Source of the DNA: Streptomyces sp. CoH27
Lineage (GTDB): Bacteria > Actinomycetota > Actinomycetes > Streptomycetales > Streptomycetaceae
NCBI RefSeq assembly: GCF_020181035.1
Contig: NZ_JAIQYY010000011.1
Span: forward strand, 62,001 to 126,000
Direction of reading: 5' to 3'
DNA: 64,000 bases
Position 1 is the stretch's first letter. The number at the start of each line of letters is the position of its first letter. This document shows, in pieces, positions 1-8,700 of this stretch. The notes under the pieces were generated by a model that saw only the letters and a list, made by a program, of their open reading frames with translations, had not been told where the DNA came from and did no database searches. The position numbers and the translations under genes are program-made.

Positions 1-392
1 CCGCGGGCCAGCAGGGCGGTCAGGGCGTCCACGTCGGCGTCGGGGGCCACGGGCGCGCTGAGCACCCGGCAGAGGTTGGCCTGGTAGACCTCGCCGGCGG
101 CTATGTGCTCGCGGATGCGGCGGACGGCCGCCGTGTAGGCGCCGTGGTCCAGGGAGGAGGTCCACTCCCCTGCCGCCGGACCCCGCCAGCCGCCCGGCAC
201 CGGCGCGGGCACCGGCTCCGTGCGTACGTCCGCGAAGCGGGCGCAGGTCAGGCGGCCTTCGAAGTCCGCGCAGACGGCCCAGAAGCCGTCCGAGTCCAGG
301 GCGGCCGGATCGCTGGTGACGTCCAGCAGACCGGTGGCGACGCGGTCGCCGAAGCGGGCCAGAGCAGGGAGCCGGGAAGGGTGGTGAGGCAC
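1..392 (-). CDS. Chorismate-binding enzyme, aminodeoxychorismate synthase component I-like (partial, N-terminal part)
   Basis: Only the first 130 or so residues are in the window; the gene continues off the left edge. Around residues 99-108 the motif GEVYQANLCR matches the conserved core of the PabB/TrpE/isochorismate synthase family (usually GDxYQxNL), enzymes that aminate or rearrange chorismate in folate, tryptophan or siderophore synthesis. The N-terminal part carries a short variable domain, as in stand-alone PabB-like proteins. I chose the GTG at 392 because the frame closes upstream and a TAGACT hexamer lies 7 bases before it, which fits a leaderless transcript. The exact member of the family cannot be settled without the C-terminal active site. 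Confidence 0.8.
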   Translation of the reverse strand, partial: MPHHPSRLPALARFGDRVATGLLDVTSDPAALDSDGFWAVCADFEGRLTCARFADVRTEPVPAPVPGGWRGPAAGEWTSSLDHGAYTAAVRRIREHIAAGEVYQANLCRVLSAPVAPDADVDALTALLAR

Positions 393-405
393 GCGATCGA
401 GTCTA
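393..405 (-). promoter_or_regulatory. Putative -10 element of a leaderless promoter
   Basis: Read on the - strand, TAGACT (400-405) lies 7 bases before the GTG start of the chorismate-binding gene. That distance puts the transcription start at or very near the start codon, and no Shine-Dalgarno sequence is present. No convincing -35 was found. Confidence 0.4.
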
Positions 406-501
406 GGTCGGGTGTCCGACGGGTGGCTCCGGGATGTCCCCGAGGCGGCCCTGACCATGTCGTCCATCGGGCGCACCGCAGCACGCTGCGCAAACGCGTT
501 T

Positions 502-529
502 TTGTACTGGCCCGGGAATCCGCTAGAGT
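502..529 (+). promoter_or_regulatory. Vegetative promoter of the tRNA cluster
   Basis: TTGTAC (502-507), a 16-base spacer and TAGAGT (524-529) form a good HrdB-type promoter about 40 bases upstream of tRNA-Gly. No other promoter of similar quality is seen between the five tRNA genes, so they are probably one transcript. Confidence 0.6.
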
Positions 530-570
530 TCAACACGTCGCCGGGACGCGGAAGCGGACCGAAACGACAG

Positions 571-643
571 GCGGACGTAGCTCAGTTGGTAGAGCGCAAC
601 CTTGCCAAGGTTGAGGTCGCGAGTTCGAGCCTCGTCGTCCGCT
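571..643 (+). tRNA. tRNA-Gly (GCC)
   Basis: A complete 73-base cloverleaf. The acceptor stem GCGGACG pairs with CGTCCGC, the D arm is GCTC...GAGC, the anticodon loop TTGCCAA gives GCC at 604-606, and the T arm is GCGAG-TTCGAGC-CTCGT. The discriminator base is T and no CCA is encoded. Confidence 0.97.
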
Positions 644-681
644 CGAAGGAAGAAGGGGTCATCCCGATCCCCTACACTCCT

Positions 682-752
682 GGTGGAGTGGCCGAGAGGC
701 GAGGCAACGGCCTGCAAAGCCGTCTACACGGGTTCAAATCCCGTCTCCACCT
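682..752 (+). tRNA. tRNA-Cys (GCA)
   Basis: A 71-base cloverleaf with acceptor stem GGTGGAG/CTCCACC, anticodon loop CTGCAAA (GCA at 714-716) and T arm ACGGG-TTCAAAT-CCCGT. The three bases after the discriminator (753-755) read CCA, so this tRNA has an encoded 3' end, unlike its neighbours. Only one base (756) then separates it from the next tRNA. Confidence 0.97.
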
Positions 753-756
753 CCAA

Positions 757-828
757 GGACGATTAGCTCAGCGGGAGAGCGCTTCCCTGACACGGAAGAG
801 GTCACTGGTTCAATCCCAGTATCGTCCA
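757..828 (+). tRNA. tRNA-Val (GAC), copy 1
   Basis: A 72-base cloverleaf with acceptor stem GGACGAT/ATCGTCC, anticodon loop CTGACAC (GAC at 789-791) and T arm ACTGG-TTCAATC-CCAGT. Discriminator A, no encoded CCA. Identical to copy 3. Confidence 0.97.
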
Positions 829-831
829 CTG

Positions 832-869
832 GATCTCCTCGGAGATCTTGCGGATCTTCTCGAAGATCC
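832..869 (+). other. Two adjacent stem-loops between tRNA-Val copies
   Basis: The spacer between Val copies 1 and 2 is almost entirely two hairpins: GATCTC-CTCG-GAGATC (832-847) and GGATCTT-CTCG-AAGATCC (852-869). Their arms can also pair with each other. They lack U-tracts, so processing signals in the precursor are more likely than terminators. The function is inferred. Confidence 0.5.
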
Positions 870-874
870 TCCCC

Positions 875-946
875 GCGCGATTAGCTCAGCGGGAGAGCGC
901 TTCCCTGACACGGAAGAGGTCACTGGTTCAATCCCAGTATCGCGCA
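875..946 (+). tRNA. tRNA-Val (GAC), copy 2 with altered acceptor stem
   Basis: Same body as the other two Val genes, with anticodon GAC at 907-909. The acceptor stem is GCGCGAT/ATCGCGC instead of GGACGAT/ATCGTCC. Base pairs 2 and 3 are changed on both sides, so pairing is kept. Discriminator A, no encoded CCA. Confidence 0.97.
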
Positions 947-975
947 CTGACTGTGACTGCCACGTCACAGCCCGC

Positions 976-1047
976 GGACGATTAGCTCAGCGGGAGAGCG
1001 CTTCCCTGACACGGAAGAGGTCACTGGTTCAATCCCAGTATCGTCCA
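976..1047 (+). tRNA. tRNA-Val (GAC), copy 3
   Basis: Identical in sequence to copy 1, including the GGACGAT/ATCGTCC acceptor stem and GAC anticodon. Followed within 10 bases by a terminator hairpin, so it is the last gene of the cluster. Confidence 0.97.
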
Positions 1048-1056
1048 CATACCGGA

Positions 1057-1090
1057 AAGCCCCGGCCGTCTCGTACGGCCGGGGCTTCTT
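1057..1090 (+). terminator. Terminator of the tRNA cluster
   Basis: A 13-base-pair stem (1057-1069 with 1075-1087) around a CTCGT loop, followed by CTTCTTC. It lies 9 bases after the last tRNA-Val. Confidence 0.85.
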
Positions 1091-1111
1091 CGACAGGCCC
1101 ATGAACGGCGC

Positions 1112-1148
1112 AATGCCGGCGCAGCTCCCCAGCTGCGCCGGCATTTTG
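1112..1148 (+). terminator. Second strong hairpin behind the tRNA cluster
   Basis: A perfect 15-base-pair stem (1112-1126 with 1131-1145) closes a CCCC loop and runs into TTTTG. It sits between the tRNA operon and a gene on the opposite strand, so it can block read-through from both directions. Confidence 0.8.
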
Positions 1149-1233
1149 TGCCGTCCGCCGCACCCCCGTCCCCACGGGGTTTCCTGGATGGATGTCCCCG
1201 CCCGGACCGCTCTTCCGGGCCTGGGGTCGCCGC

Positions 1234-1410
1234 TCAGCGCCCCAGCATCACACCCACGGACGACGCCTGTGTGGCCACTGTGTCCCAACCGTGGAAGACG
1301 ATCAGGAGCAGGGCCGCCAGAGGAAGGGCCATGAGCGTCGCCACCAAGGGGTGGCGGCGACCCGTGCGGCGGGGGGCGAACGTGGTGCGTCGCGGTGCCG
1401 TGTGGGCCAT
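1234..1410 (-). CDS. Small membrane protein, 58 aa, function unknown
   Basis: The ATG at 1410 follows a good ribosome binding site (AGGAGAGG, 4-5 bases upstream). The product starts with a very basic, Arg-rich N-terminus (MAHTAPRRTTFAPRR), followed by one hydrophobic helix at about residues 21-39 (PLVATLMALPLAALLLIVF), and ends in a short polar tail with SSVGVMLGR at the C-terminus. The shape predicts a single-span inner-membrane protein with its N-terminus in the cytoplasm. I do not recognise a named family. The 600-base region upstream probably holds its promoter. The clean ribosome site and typical codon use argue that it is real despite its size. Confidence 0.7.
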   Translation of the reverse strand: MAHTAPRRTTFAPRRTGRRHPLVATLMALPLAALLLIVFHGWDTVATQASSVGVMLGR

Positions 1411-2008
1411 GGTCCCTCTCCTGACCGATTCGGTTGTCCTCGGAGCGGCGGGTGTCTGACCTCGGGGGACGAGTGCTGCACCCGCCGCTTGTCCTCAAAT
1501 CTAGGCGCGCGGCCCGCAGCGGTCGTCATGCCTTCGTACCGATTGCCGGGCCTCCCGGAGGATGAGCCTTGACCTGGGACGTACTCCCCTGGGTGGAGAC
1601 GCCGGTGCGGGTCTCGGGGTCTTCCCGGAGGGGGCGTCCGCCGTATCCGTCATTTCCGGAGCGCCGGGGGCGGAAGACGTGACTTCGATCACTCCGGCGG
1701 CGGGCCCGAGGGCTGTCGTGTCCCCCTCACGGTCGTTCCGGTGACCGGTCCTCCGGCCCACCCGCGGTGGCCGTCGGGCGGGTGTGCGGACCTGCGCCAC
1801 CTGGCCTCATCAGGCGTCAACGTCCGCTCCCCGGCCACTGGTTGATGGCTCAGTGTGCTCAAGGGCACGGCACAGCGAGGGTTGCTGACCGTGTTTCACA
1901 TCGGGTGGGCGGTCCGCGCAATCCGTTCGGGGCGGAGGGCGCGGCCTCTGCGCGCCGACGGCCGTGGAAACGTAAGCTGTGCCACGTCACAGGGACCGGG
2001 CAGCGGGG
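1411..2008. other. Long intergenic region between divergent genes
   Basis: About 600 bases separate the small membrane protein (- strand) from the Ser/Thr kinase (+ strand). Short open frames exist on both strands, but none has a convincing ribosome site or a recognisable product. The only structure I can support is the Crp-like palindrome next to the kinase gene. Confidence 0.5.
1977..1992. promoter_or_regulatory. Crp-like palindrome upstream of the Ser/Thr kinase
   Basis: CTGTG-6 bases-CACAG contains the GTG-N6-CAC core known for actinobacterial Crp/FNR-type regulators. It overlaps a possible -10 (TAAGCT, 1973-1978) and ends 16 bases before the kinase start. A core this short also occurs by chance, so confidence is low. 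Confidence 0.3.
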
Positions 2009-3421
2009 ATGAACATGGCGATGATGCGCCTGAGGCGCGAGGACCCGCGCGTCGTCGGCTCTTTCAGGCTTCACCGACGGCTCGGCGCGGGCGGAATGGG
2101 CGTGGTCTACCTCGGCTCCGACAAGAAGGGGCAGCGGGTCGCGCTGAAGGTGATCCGGCCCGATCTGGCGGAGGACCAGGAGTTCCGGTCGCGGTTCGCC
2201 CGTGAGGTCTCGGCGGCCCGGCGGATCAGGGGCGGCTGTACGGCCCGGCTGGTCGCCGCGGATCTGGAGGCCGAGCGCCCCTGGTTCGCCACCCAGTACG
2301 TACCCGGCCCGTCCCTGCACGACAAGGTCGCCGACGAGGGCCCGCTCGGCGCGGCCGACGCCGCGGCGATCGGTGCGGCCCTGTCCGAGGGCCTGGTCGC
2401 GGTGCACGAGGCCGGGGTCGTCCACCGGGACCTGAAGCCCTCCAACATCCTGCTGTCCCCCAAGGGACCGCGGATCATCGACTTCGGCATCGCCTGGGCC
2501 ACCGGTGCCTCCACCCTCACCCACGTCGGTACGGCGGTCGGCTCCCCCGGCTTCCTCGCGCCCGAGCAGGTGCGCGGCGCGGCCGTCACGCCCGCCACGG
2601 ACGTCTTCTCCCTCGGCGCGACCCTCGCCTACGCCTCCACCGGCGACTCACCCTTCGGGCACGGCAGTTCCGAGGTGATGCTGTACCGGGTGGTGCACGA
2701 GGAACCGCAGCTGCACGGCGTACCGGACGCGCTCGCCCCGCTGGTGCGGGCCTGTCTGGCGAAGGACCCCGACGAGCGGCCCAGCACCCTGCAGCTGTCG
2801 CTGCGGCTGAAGGAGATCGCCGCCCGTGAGGCGCAGGGCCTGGACGGCGTCGTACGGCCGCCCGCGCCGCGGGCCGCGGAGGCGGACCGGCCCACGGGAC
2901 GGCTCGTCGACACCTACCCCGAGCAGCAGCGCACCCAGCGGCGTACCGCTCCGGGCACCCCGCTGCCGCGGGGTGGTGTCCCCTCCCGGGGCGGTGGCGC
3001 GCCGGTGCGGGGCGGGGTCCCCTCGCGGGGCGGCAGCGGTGCGCGCGGTACGGGTGCCGGCGCGCGGCCGGGTGCGGCCCGGCCGACGCCGGCTCCGCGC
3101 GGCGGCGGCCCGCGCTCGGGCAGTGGGAACCGGCCCGCTCCGCGCGGCGGTTCCGGGCGGCCGGCGCAGCGTACGGCGGGTACGGGGCGGCGGCCGGCCA
3201 ATCCGCGGCTGCTGCGGCAGCGGCTGTTCGTGTTCGTGGTGGTGACGCTGCTCGTGGCGCTCGGCATCGCGCTGGCCCAGGGCTGCCAGGGCCCGGCGCG
3301 CGGACTCGGCGGCGACGGCGGCGTACACCGGCAGGCTCAGACGCTGCACCAGTCGCCGCGCGCCGGGGGCCCGGCGGAGGATCTGTACATGGCGACGCCG
3401 GAGCGCGGCTCCGTCGGGTGA
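2009..3421 (+). CDS. Membrane-anchored Ser/Thr protein kinase (PknB type)
   Basis: 470 residues. The kinase domain occupies about residues 17-285. It has the glycine loop GAGGMGVVY near residues 26-34, the ATP lysine in VALKVI (Lys47), the catalytic loop HRDLKPSN at 139-146, DFG at 158-160, and APE in the activation segment (FLAPEQ). A long Pro/Arg/Gly-rich linker with PRGG and SRGG repeats follows (about 290-400). One transmembrane helix lies near 404-425 and a short external tail ends the protein, with no PASTA repeats. Kinases of this family phosphorylate Ser/Thr on cytoplasmic targets. The ATG at 2009 is preceded by AGCGGGG. A second ATG at 2015 is possible. The substrate and signal are unknown; the external part is only about 45 residues. 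Confidence 0.92.
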   Translation: MNMAMMRLRREDPRVVGSFRLHRRLGAGGMGVVYLGSDKKGQRVALKVIRPDLAEDQEFRSRFAREVSAARRIRGGCTARLVAADLEAERPWFATQYVPGPSLHDKVADEGPLGAADAAAIGAALSEGLVAVHEAGVVHRDLKPSNILLSPKGPRIIDFGIAWATGASTLTHVGTAVGSPGFLAPEQVRGAAVTPATDVFSLGATLAYASTGDSPFGHGSSEVMLYRVVHEEPQLHGVPDALAPLVRACLAKDPDERPSTLQLSLRLKEIAAREAQGLDGVVRPPAPRAAEADRPTGRLVDTYPEQQRTQRRTAPGTPLPRGGVPSRGGGAPVRGGVPSRGGSGARGTGAGARPGAARPTPAPRGGGPRSGSGNRPAPRGGSGRPAQRTAGTGRRPANPRLLRQRLFVFVVVTLLVALGIALAQGCQGPARGLGGDGGVHRQAQTLHQSPRAGGPAEDLYMATPERGSVG

Positions 3422-3440
3422 GCGGCGCGCGGAGCGGCCG

Positions 3441-4259
3441 TCAGGATGCCGGGCGGCCGGTGGCGACCGCGTAGAACGCCACCGCCGCGGCCGCGCCCAC
3501 GTTGAGCGAGTCGACGCCGTGGGACATCGGGATGCGGACCCATTCGTCGGCGGCGACCAGGGCTTGGGTGGAGAGCCCGTCGCCCTCGGCGCCGAGCATC
3601 AGGGCGACCCGGTCCATCGTGTGCGGGGCGGCCTCGTCGAGGGTGCGGGCCTTGTCGTCCGGGGTGAGCGCGAGGAGCGTGAAGCCGGCCTCGCGGACCG
3701 ACTCCAGCCCCTTCGGCCAGGTCTCCAGCCGGGCGTACGGCACCGAGAACACGGCGCCCATGGAGACCTTGACGCTCCGCCGGTACAGCGGGTCGGCACA
3801 GTCGGGCGACAGCAGCACCGCGTCCATGCCGAGAGCCGCGGCCGATCTGAAGATCGCGCCGATGTTCGTGTGATCGTTCACCGACTCCATGATCACGACC
3901 CGGCGTGCGGAGCGCAGCAGTTCGCCGGCCGTGGGCAGCGGCTTGCGCTGCATGGAGGCGAGGGCGCCGCGGTGCACGTGGTAGCCGGTGACCTGTTCGG
4001 CGAGCTCGGGGCGCACGGCGTAGACCGGGGCCGGAAGTTCGTCGATGACGTCGCGCATGACGTCGATCCACTTGGCCGAGAGCAGCATGGAGCGCATCTC
4101 GTAGCCCGCTTCCTTGGCCCTGCGGATGACCTTCTCGCCCTCGGCGATGAACAGGCCCTCGGCGGGCTCGCGCTTGCGCCGCAGTTCGACATCGGTCAGA
4201 CCCGTGTAGTCGGCGAGACGCGGGTCGTCGGGATCCTCGACGGTGATGAGATCGGCCAC
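3441..4259 (-). CDS. SpoU/TrmH-family RNA 2'-O-methyltransferase
   Basis: 272 residues with a GTG start at 4259. The three SPOUT signature motifs are present: motif 1 NDHTNIGAIFRSA, motif 2 LMLGAEGDGLS and motif 3 RIPMSHGVDSLNVGAAAAV. They form the knotted S-adenosylmethionine site, and the Asn/Arg of motif 1 is essential in known members. The N-terminal part (KREPAEGLFIAEGEKVI) is an L30e-like RNA-binding segment. The family methylates ribose in rRNA or tRNA; the exact nucleotide cannot be read from sequence. It converges with the kinase gene (19-base gap) and is 88 bases from cobA on the same strand. Confidence 0.9.
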   Translation of the reverse strand: MADLITVEDPDDPRLADYTGLTDVELRRKREPAEGLFIAEGEKVIRRAKEAGYEMRSMLLSAKWIDVMRDVIDELPAPVYAVRPELAEQVTGYHVHRGALASMQRKPLPTAGELLRSARRVVIMESVNDHTNIGAIFRSAAALGMDAVLLSPDCADPLYRRSVKVSMGAVFSVPYARLETWPKGLESVREAGFTLLALTPDDKARTLDEAAPHTMDRVALMLGAEGDGLSTQALVAADEWVRIPMSHGVDSLNVGAAAAVAFYAVATGRPAS

Positions 4260-4347
4260 AGGGTGATACTGCCTTGTCCTGGGTGTGCTGCCAACGGCTG
4301 GGAAGGGGTGCGTTACCCCGGGTTACGCGTGATCAAGCCGAGAATGG

Positions 4348-5580
4348 TCACGCGACGGGCGCCGGGCCGACCTGGACGACCGCGCCGATCACGATGACCG
4401 CCGGGGGCTTCACGTCCTCGGTGCGCACGGTCTCGGCGACCGTGGCGAGGGTGGCGTCGACCCGGCGCTGCGCGGCCGTCGTACCTTCCTGGACCAGGGC
4501 GACGGGGGTGTCCGGCGACTTGCCGTGCGCGACGAGCGTCTCGGCGATCTTCCCGATCTTGTCGACGCCCATCAGGATCACGAGGGTGCCGGTGAGCTTC
4601 GCCAGCGACGGCCAGTCGACCAGGGAGCGCTCGTCGTCGGGAGCCACATGGCCGCTGACGACCGTGAACTCATGGGCGACGCCCCGGTGAGTGACCGGGA
4701 TGCCGGCCGCGCCGGGCACCGAGATCGAGCTGGAGATGCCGGGGACGACCGTGCACGCGATGCCGGCCTCGGCGAGCGCCTGGACCTCCTCCATGCCCCG
4801 CCCGAAGACATACGGGTCGCCACCCTTGAGCCGGACGACCGACTTGCCCTGCTTGGCGTGCTCGATCAGCGCGTTGTTGATGGCCTCCTGGGCCATGTAC
4901 CGGCCGTACGGGATCTTCGCCGCGTCGATCACCTCGACGTGCGGCGGGAGTTCGGCGAGCAGGTCGCGCGGGCCGAGCCGGTCGGCGATGACGACGTCCG
5001 CCTCGGCGAGGAGCCGGCGGCCGCGGACCGTGATCAGGTCGGGGTCGCCGGGGCCGCCGCCGACCAGGGCGACGCCGGGGGTGCGGGTGCGGTGGTGGGG
5101 TGCCACCAGGGTGCCGTCGCGCAGGCCTTCCACCACCGCGTCGCGGATGGCCGCGGTGTGGCGGGGGTCGCGGCCGCGCGCGTCCGTGGTGAGGACGGCG
5201 ACGGTGACGCCCTCGCTGTGCCCGGTCGCCGGGGTCCAGGCGGTGGCCTGGTCGGCGTCGTCGGAGCGGACGCACCAGACGCGGTGGCGCTCCGCTTCGG
5301 CGGAGGCGGCGGTGTTGGTCTCGGGGTCGCTGGTGGCGATGAGGGCGTACCAGGCCTCGGCGAGGTCGCCCTCCTGGTAGGGCCGCCTGGCCCAGGTGAT
5401 CTCCCCCGCGTCCGCCATGGCCTCGACGGAGGGGGTCGCTGCCGGGGACACGAGAACGATGTCCGCGCCGGCCGCGAGGAGGGCGGGGAGGCGGCGCTGG
5501 GCCACCTGGCCGCCGCCGAGGACGACCACGCGGCGGCCGGAGAGGCGGAGGCCTACGGGGTAGGCGGGGTGTTCGGCCAT
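4348..5580 (-). CDS. cobA: Siroheme synthase-like fusion: precorrin-2 dehydrogenase plus uroporphyrinogen-III C-methyltransferase
   Basis: 410 residues. The N-terminal 150 or so residues have a Rossmann fold (VVVLGGGQVAQRRL) typical of precorrin-2 dehydrogenase, the NAD-dependent step to sirohydrochlorin. The C-terminal part (about 165-410) is a SUMT domain with GGGPGDPDLITVRG, RLKGGDPYVFGRG, VVPGISS and VTHRG, which methylates uroporphyrinogen III at C2 and C7 with S-adenosylmethionine. Product flow is to siroheme and cobalamin, fitting the bluB-cobT and cobL neighbours. It resembles Escherichia coli CysG (457 aa) but is shorter; the ferrochelatase activity of CysG cannot be assumed. The ATG at 5580 has CGGAGGAC upstream. 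The gene could equally be called cysG. Confidence 0.9.
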   Translation of the reverse strand: MAEHPAYPVGLRLSGRRVVVLGGGQVAQRRLPALLAAGADIVLVSPAATPSVEAMADAGEITWARRPYQEGDLAEAWYALIATSDPETNTAASAEAERHRVWCVRSDDADQATAWTPATGHSEGVTVAVLTTDARGRDPRHTAAIRDAVVEGLRDGTLVAPHHRTRTPGVALVGGGPGDPDLITVRGRRLLAEADVVIADRLGPRDLLAELPPHVEVIDAAKIPYGRYMAQEAINNALIEHAKQGKSVVRLKGGDPYVFGRGMEEVQALAEAGIACTVVPGISSSISVPGAAGIPVTHRGVAHEFTVVSGHVAPDDERSLVDWPSLAKLTGTLVILMGVDKIGKIAETLVAHGKSPDTPVALVQEGTTAAQRRVDATLATVAETVRTEDVKPPAVIVIGAVVQVGPAPVA

Positions 5581-5692
5581 GAGGGCGTCCTCCGGTCGCT
5601 GTGCGGTGGCGCTGACGTGCGGATTTTACGTTGGCGGGGCTGAGGGCGGGACAGGTGTCCGGTGGCTGGGCACGGAGCCACGGACGTGTGCA

Positions 5693-5724
5693 ACGGGGCT
5701 CGGCACCACAGTGCCGAGCCCCGT
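5693..5724 (-). terminator. Terminator behind bluB-cobT
   Basis: A perfect 14-base-pair stem (5693-5706 with 5711-5724) with a 4-base loop, starting about 10 bases after the bluB-cobT stop codon. It separates that gene from cobA downstream. Confidence 0.8.
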
Positions 5725-5734
5725 ACGCAGACCA

Positions 5735-8700
5735 CTACTTCTCAGTGACCCCCGCCGAGTCGAACGTCGCCACCTCGTGCATCGCCCGTGCCGTGCTCTG
5801 CACCAGCGGCAGGGCCAGCAGGGCGCCCGTGCCCTCGCCGAGGCGGAGGTCGAGGTCGACCAGGGGGCGCAGGCCGAGCTTGTTGAGGGCGGCCACGTGG
5901 CCCGGTTCGGCGCTGCGGTGGCCCGCGATGCAGGCCGCCAGGACCTCGGGGGCGATGGCGCGGGCGACCAGGGCCGCGGCGCCGGCGCTGACGCCGTCCA
6001 GGATCACCGGCGTACGCAGGGAGGCGCCGCCGAGGAGGAGTCCGACCATGGCCGCGTGCTCGAAGCCGCCGATGGCCGCGAGGACGCCGAGCGGGTCGGC
6101 CGGGTCCGGCTGGTGGAATTCCAGGGCGCGGCGGACGACCTCGGTCTTGCGGGCCAGGGTCTCGTCGTTGATGCCGGTGCCCCGGCCCGTCACCTCCGCC
6201 GGGTCGGCACCCGTGTAGACGGAGATCAGGGCGGCGGAGGCCGTGGTGTTCGCGATGCCCATCTCGCCGGTGAGCAGCGCCTTGTTGCCGGCGGCCACCA
6301 GATCGCGGGCGGTCTCGATGCCCACCTCGATGGCCTGCTTGGCCTCCTCGCGGGTCATCGCGGGGCCCGTGGTCATGTCCGACGTACCGGCCCGGACCTT
6401 GCGGGGCAGCAGGCCCGGCGTGGCGGGCAGGTCGGCGGCGACACCGACGTCCACGACGCACACCTCGGCGCCGACCTGGGCGGCGAAGGCGTTGCAGACG
6501 GCTCCCCCGCCGAGGAAGTTGGCCACCATCTGGGCGGTGACCTCCTGCGGCCAGGGGGTGACGCCCTGGGCGTGCACGCCGTGGTCGCCCGCGAAGATGG
6601 CGACGGCGGCGGGCTCCGGGATCGGCGGCGGGCACTGCCGGGACAGCCCGGACAGCTGCGCGGAGATGATCTCCAGCATGCCGAGCGCGCCGGCCGGCTT
6701 GGTCATCCGCTTCTGGCGCTCCCAGGCCTCACCGAGGGCCTTGGCGTCGAGCGGACGGATCTGTGCGACGGTCTCGGCAAGCAGGTCGTGGGGTTCCTCT
6801 CCGGGCAGGGCGCGGCGGCCGTACGTCTCCTCGTGCACCACCCAGGACAGCGGGCGTCGCTTGGACCAGCCGGCCTGCATCAGCTCGGGCTCGTCCGGGA
6901 ACTCGTCGACGTACCCGACACACAGGTACGCGACGACCTCCAGGTGCTCGGGCAGGCCGAGCGCGCGGACCATCTCCCGCTCGTCGAAGAAGCTGACCCA
7001 GCCGACGCCGAGGCCTTCGGCGCGGGCGGCGAGCCAGAGGTTCTCCACCGCGAGCGCCGAGGAGTAGGGCGCCATCTGCGGCTGGGTGTAGCGGCCGAGG
7101 GTGTGGCGGCCGCCGCGGGTGGGATCGGCGGTGACGACGATGTTGACCGGGGTGTCGAGGATGGCCTCGATCTTCAGTTCCTTGAACTGCTTGGCCCGGC
7201 CCTTCGGCAGCGACTTGGCGTACGCCTCGCGCTGCTGCATCGCCAGTTCGTGCATCGTCCGCCGGGTTTCGGCGGAGCGGATGACGACGAAGTCCCAGGG
7301 CTGCGAGTGGCCCACGGAGGGCGCCGTGTGGGCCGCCTCCAGGACGCGCAGCAGCACCTCGTGCGGGATGGGGTCGCTGCGGAAGCCGTTACGGATGTCG
7401 CGGCGCTCGCGCATGACCTTCAGGACGGCCTCGCGCTCGGCGTCGGCGTAGGCGGGCGCGGCCGGGCCGGTGGACTGTCGGGCTTCCGCCACAGCGGCCG
7501 TGCTCCCCTCGTCCTGCTCTTCCTGGTCGGCGGCCCTGGTCTGCAGGTCCTCCGCGTGCTGTACGACGTCGGCGGCCTGCTCGCCCTCACGCGGCGCGGG
7601 CACCGCGGCCACCGGCGCTTGCGTCTCCTCCACGGGGAGGACCAGCGGCTGCGGCGGGGTCGGCGCCAGATGCGGGGCGGTGGGCACCTGCCCCTCGACG
7701 GGCACGAACTGCCCGAGCGGCTGCTCCGGCTGGGGCTCCAGCGGCACATGGGAGGGCAGCGGCTCGCCCTGCCCGGCCTCGGCGGCGGCCTGCTGCTCAG
7801 CGGCATCGCCGGCAGGGACGGCCGGCGGCGGGGTGGCGTCGGTGGGCTGCGTCTGCGGGCCCGCGGGGGCGCCTTCGGGGGCGGCGGTCGGCTCCGGCTG
7901 AGTCTGCGGCACGGCGGCGGCCTGGGCCTCCGGGGTGCCCGGCAAGGCTTCGGCGATGGGCGCGACGGGCTCAGCCAGCTGGGGGCCCTGGGCAAGATGA
8001 AGGTGCGGCTCAGGGGTGGCGACGGTCTCGACGACAGCCGGGGCGGGGACGGCCTCCTGCGCCGGGGCGACGGCGGGGGCCTCGGCCTCGGCCACCTCCG
8101 GCGCGGGGGCCGGGGCAACGGCCTCGGGCAGCGCCGGCGCCTCGGGCAGGGCGGCCGGCTCGGGAGCCGGTACGGCTTCTGCGGCGGGTGCGGGCTGAGC
8201 TGCGGCCGGCTGAGCCTCCACGACGGCGGCCTCCACGACGCCGGACTGCGCGTCCACAACGGCGGCCTGCGGCTCCGCGGTCGCGGGGGTGGGCGGGGCG
8301 GGCTGCTGTCCCGGGGCGGCGGGCTCCGCGAGAACCGCGACGGCCTCCGGAGCAGCCTCCGCGGCGAGGGCCTCGGGAGCGGTCTGGGCAGCGTCCGGCG
8401 CCTGCGGTGCGGGAGCGGCGGCCACGGTCCGCTCGGCGTCGTCCACCGTGACGGCGCCCTCGGCGACCGGGGCAGCCTGGTCCGCGTCGGCGGCGACCGG
8501 CACGGTCTGCGGCTGCGGCTGCGGCACGCTCTCGCCCTGGCCCGGGTCGGCCGCCTCGGACGGCTGGGCGGACTCGGACGGCTCGGCGACGGCGAGGTCC
8601 GCGCCCAGGACGGTCTCCGGAGCCTGAGGCGGCGCGGCCTCGCCCGGCAGCACAGCGGCCTGCGCTTCCTCGACGGCGACGGCAGCCGGTTCGGCGGGGC

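Noticed and set aside
412..1104. Open frame across the tRNA cluster
   Set aside because: It translates through five tRNA genes and shows repeated text only because the tRNA-Val genes are repeated.
1501..1800. 99-codon frame on the - strand in the long intergenic region
   Set aside because: Arg/Pro/Ser-rich text typical of noncoding GC-rich DNA and no ribosome site.
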